Source: Auxenochlorella pyrenoidosa | Lineage: Eukaryota; Chlorophyta; Trebouxiophyceae; Chlorellales; Chlorellaceae | DNA length: 22,752 nt | Reading direction: 5' to 3' | Assembly: GCA_001430745.1 (NCBI GenBank) | Contig: KQ481983.1 | Location: forward strand, 1,015,184-1,037,935 | Part shown: piece by piece, positions 21,488 through 22,752 of the stretch | Layout: the number at the start of each line of letters is the position of its first letter | Numbering within the stretch: the first letter of the stretch is position 1 | Made by a program: the position numbers and the translations under genes | The notes under the pieces: generated by a model | What the model was told of the DNA's origin: nothing | Seen by the model: only the letters and a program-made list of their open reading frames with translations | Database searches by the model: none

Positions 21488-22066
21488 TGGGCACCAAAGC
21501 CTGCTCGTGGTCGTGCACGTGGCGTGCACACTGTTGAGTGCGCGATGGCAGCTGGCGGGGGCGCCCCCCTTGGCACTGCTGTGTTGGCCTTTTCCAAACC
21601 TGCTGCCACCTTCTACATTCTTCCTCTTGGTCTGTCCCACTGTTTGTTGCTGCCTGATTTGATTTCACACGGTGCTGTGAGCAATGCGTCACGCGGCGGG
21701 GTGAGAAAAATTGGGGCAGTGCAAGCGAGGCAAAAGCTGTGCTAGGGAGAATAATGCAGAGGGCTTGCTGCCACGAGGACGCAAGCACTCGGGGAAGGAC
21801 TGTTTGAATGAGTCTGGGACGTGAGCACCTGACAAGGGTGCTAAGATGGAGGGCAGGTGGAGACCTGACTGGACCTCACAGGAGGAGTGCGAACAAGCAA
21901 CGGGAGAGCAGAAAAGGGAGCAGCAGAAAGCTGGTTTCGGTGCTGGGTTTTAAGAGCAGGGAGGAGGATGAAGAGCGAAGCAAAAGCGAGGGAAGAGCGC
22001 GGGCGGCGCGCCGGTGGCAGCCGCCAACCAAAGGGCGTTGCCTGCCACCATTCAGCGCAGGCCCCC
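21488..22066. other. Convergent intergenic region (3' UTRs)
   Basis: 579 bases between the stop of the Rieske-fold gene (plus) and the stop of the copper oxidase gene (minus). It is presumably both 3' UTRs. I see no exact TGTAA signal on either strand and no gene. Confidence 0.6.
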
Positions 22067-22752
22067 TCACGACACCACCAGGGTGGCCCGCATGCCAGCA
22101 AGGTAGTGGTCGTGCACTGCAGAGGGGCGGAGAAGAGGGGCGGAGCAGAGGTGAGCAGCGGCAGCGTGGGTGGGTGGCACTCATTCCTGCCCTTGGGGCT
22201 GCAGCTGGGCGCAACCCCATGCGCACGTCGTTGCAAGCTTGCCCTGGCAGCGGCATGCCAGCCAGCTGCCTCAGGCCGCGCAGCCGCCGCATGCAGGCAC
22301 CGCACGGCGCACGCGGTGCAGCTGCCAAAAACCCGCCCACCTCCCACCCCCCGCCCAAACCCACCCTCGCAGTACACGGGCCAGCTGCCGGCCTGCTGCA
22401 GCGTGACGTCCACCTCCTGGGTGACGGTGGGCAGCAGCTCCGCGGTGTGCATGGCCAGCGACTTGCCGCGCAGCACCTGCGGAGCGGTGGGTGGGTGGGT
22501 GGGGGGGGGGGCAGTCGGTCACACAAATGCCGGCTGGGGTGGCAACATGGTGTTGACACGAGTGTGCCAAGCGAGCAGTAGGCAATGGGCTCGCGCCGGT
22601 GTGCAGCCAGGGTTAGAGTCCAAGCCGTGCAGCGCGCGACACGGTAGGCTGCAGCGCAACGCGGCGCGGCGTGCAGCGCACCTGGCCGGTGAAGATGGGC
22701 GAGTGCAGGTCGGCCTCGGAGCCCATGCCGATGAGGATGTAGCGCACGGTGT
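22067..22752 (-). CDS. C-terminal part of a ceruloplasmin-type multicopper oxidase (5' end missing)
   Basis: Exons 22752-22682 (partial), 22476-22365 and 22116-22067 join in phase to about 76 residues ending VVS and a stop. They read as the last cupredoxin domain of a ceruloplasmin/hephaestin-like ferroxidase: YILIGMGSEADLHSPIFTG, then ELLPTVTQEVDVTLQQAG, then SWPVYCEVHDHYLAGM. Type-1 copper ligands appear complete: His in EADLH, Cys in VYC, His in HDH and Met in AGM. The HCH part of the HCHxxDH trinuclear motif is replaced by YCE. The layout matches the type-1-only even-numbered domains of ceruloplasmin rather than its last domain. Algal relatives such as Chlamydomonas FOX1 act in high-affinity iron uptake at the plasma membrane; that role here is an inference from family only. 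Confidence 0.85.
22166..22177. repeat. (GGGT)n tract in copper oxidase last intron
   Basis: Short GTGGGTGGGTGG run. It is CCCA-type on the coding strand and lies upstream of the last exon's acceptor at 22117. Confidence 0.7.
22489..22511. repeat. (GGGT)n plus poly-G in copper oxidase intron
   Basis: GGGT units followed by 11 G (22501-22511). On the coding strand this is poly-C then (CCCA)n, ending about 10 bases before the acceptor CTCCGCAG of the exon starting at 22476. Confidence 0.85.

Noticed and set aside
1..22752. tRNA, rRNA, CRISPR array, transposase or viral genes
   Set aside because: No cloverleaf-like sequence, repeat-spacer pattern or recognisable mobile-element or viral protein was found on either strand.

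Overview
The window looks like nuclear DNA from a GC-rich green alga (Chlorophyta, probably Trebouxiophyceae or Chlorophyceae). The genes are broken into many short exons with GTGAG-type donors and C-rich tracts ending in GCAG acceptors. A TGTAAA polyadenylation signal follows one gene, and the content includes a chloroplast Rieske-fold protein, a green-algal style MYND-finger protein and a ceruloplasmin-like copper oxidase. All gene models below were assembled by hand from exon translation, splice consensus and reading-phase continuity. Most long uninterrupted ORFs here are artefacts of high GC.

Layout: (1) 222-7047, minus strand, is an SMC6-type SMC ATPase in 20 exons. Its C-terminal head lies beyond the left edge, and a Tudor/Agenet-like N-terminal module appears fused to it. 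(2) 7048-8329 is a divergent intergenic region. (3) 8330-12754, plus strand, is a Ste20-family (MST/Hippo-like) kinase in at least 11 exons, interrupted by a 666-base N gap. (4) 12987-14777, minus strand, is an alpha/beta hydrolase of ABHD11/plant esterase type in 6 exons, convergent with the kinase. (5) 15163-18163, minus strand, is an 865-residue MYND zinc-finger protein in 4 exons. (6) 18164-19640 is mostly unexplained, with one weak two-exon candidate. (7) 19641-21487, plus strand, is a chloroplast-targeted Rieske-fold protein without cluster ligands (PSB33/TEF5-like) in 8 exons. (8) 22067-22752, minus strand, is the C-terminal end of a ceruloplasmin-type multicopper oxidase that continues past the right edge.

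The genes are unrelated housekeeping or signalling functions: genome maintenance, Hippo-type signalling, lipid/ester metabolism, thylakoid function and copper/iron metabolism. I see no operon, mobile element, CRISPR array or RNA gene. The most interesting points are the Tudor-like/SMC6 fusion, a GTV/DTV motif array in the kinase tail resembling the phospho-threonine docking motifs of MST1/2, a terminal copper-oxidase domain that keeps type-1 ligands but lacks trinuclear-cluster ligands, three inferred GC-AG introns, and (CCCA)n tracts recurring in the 3' part of introns of three genes.
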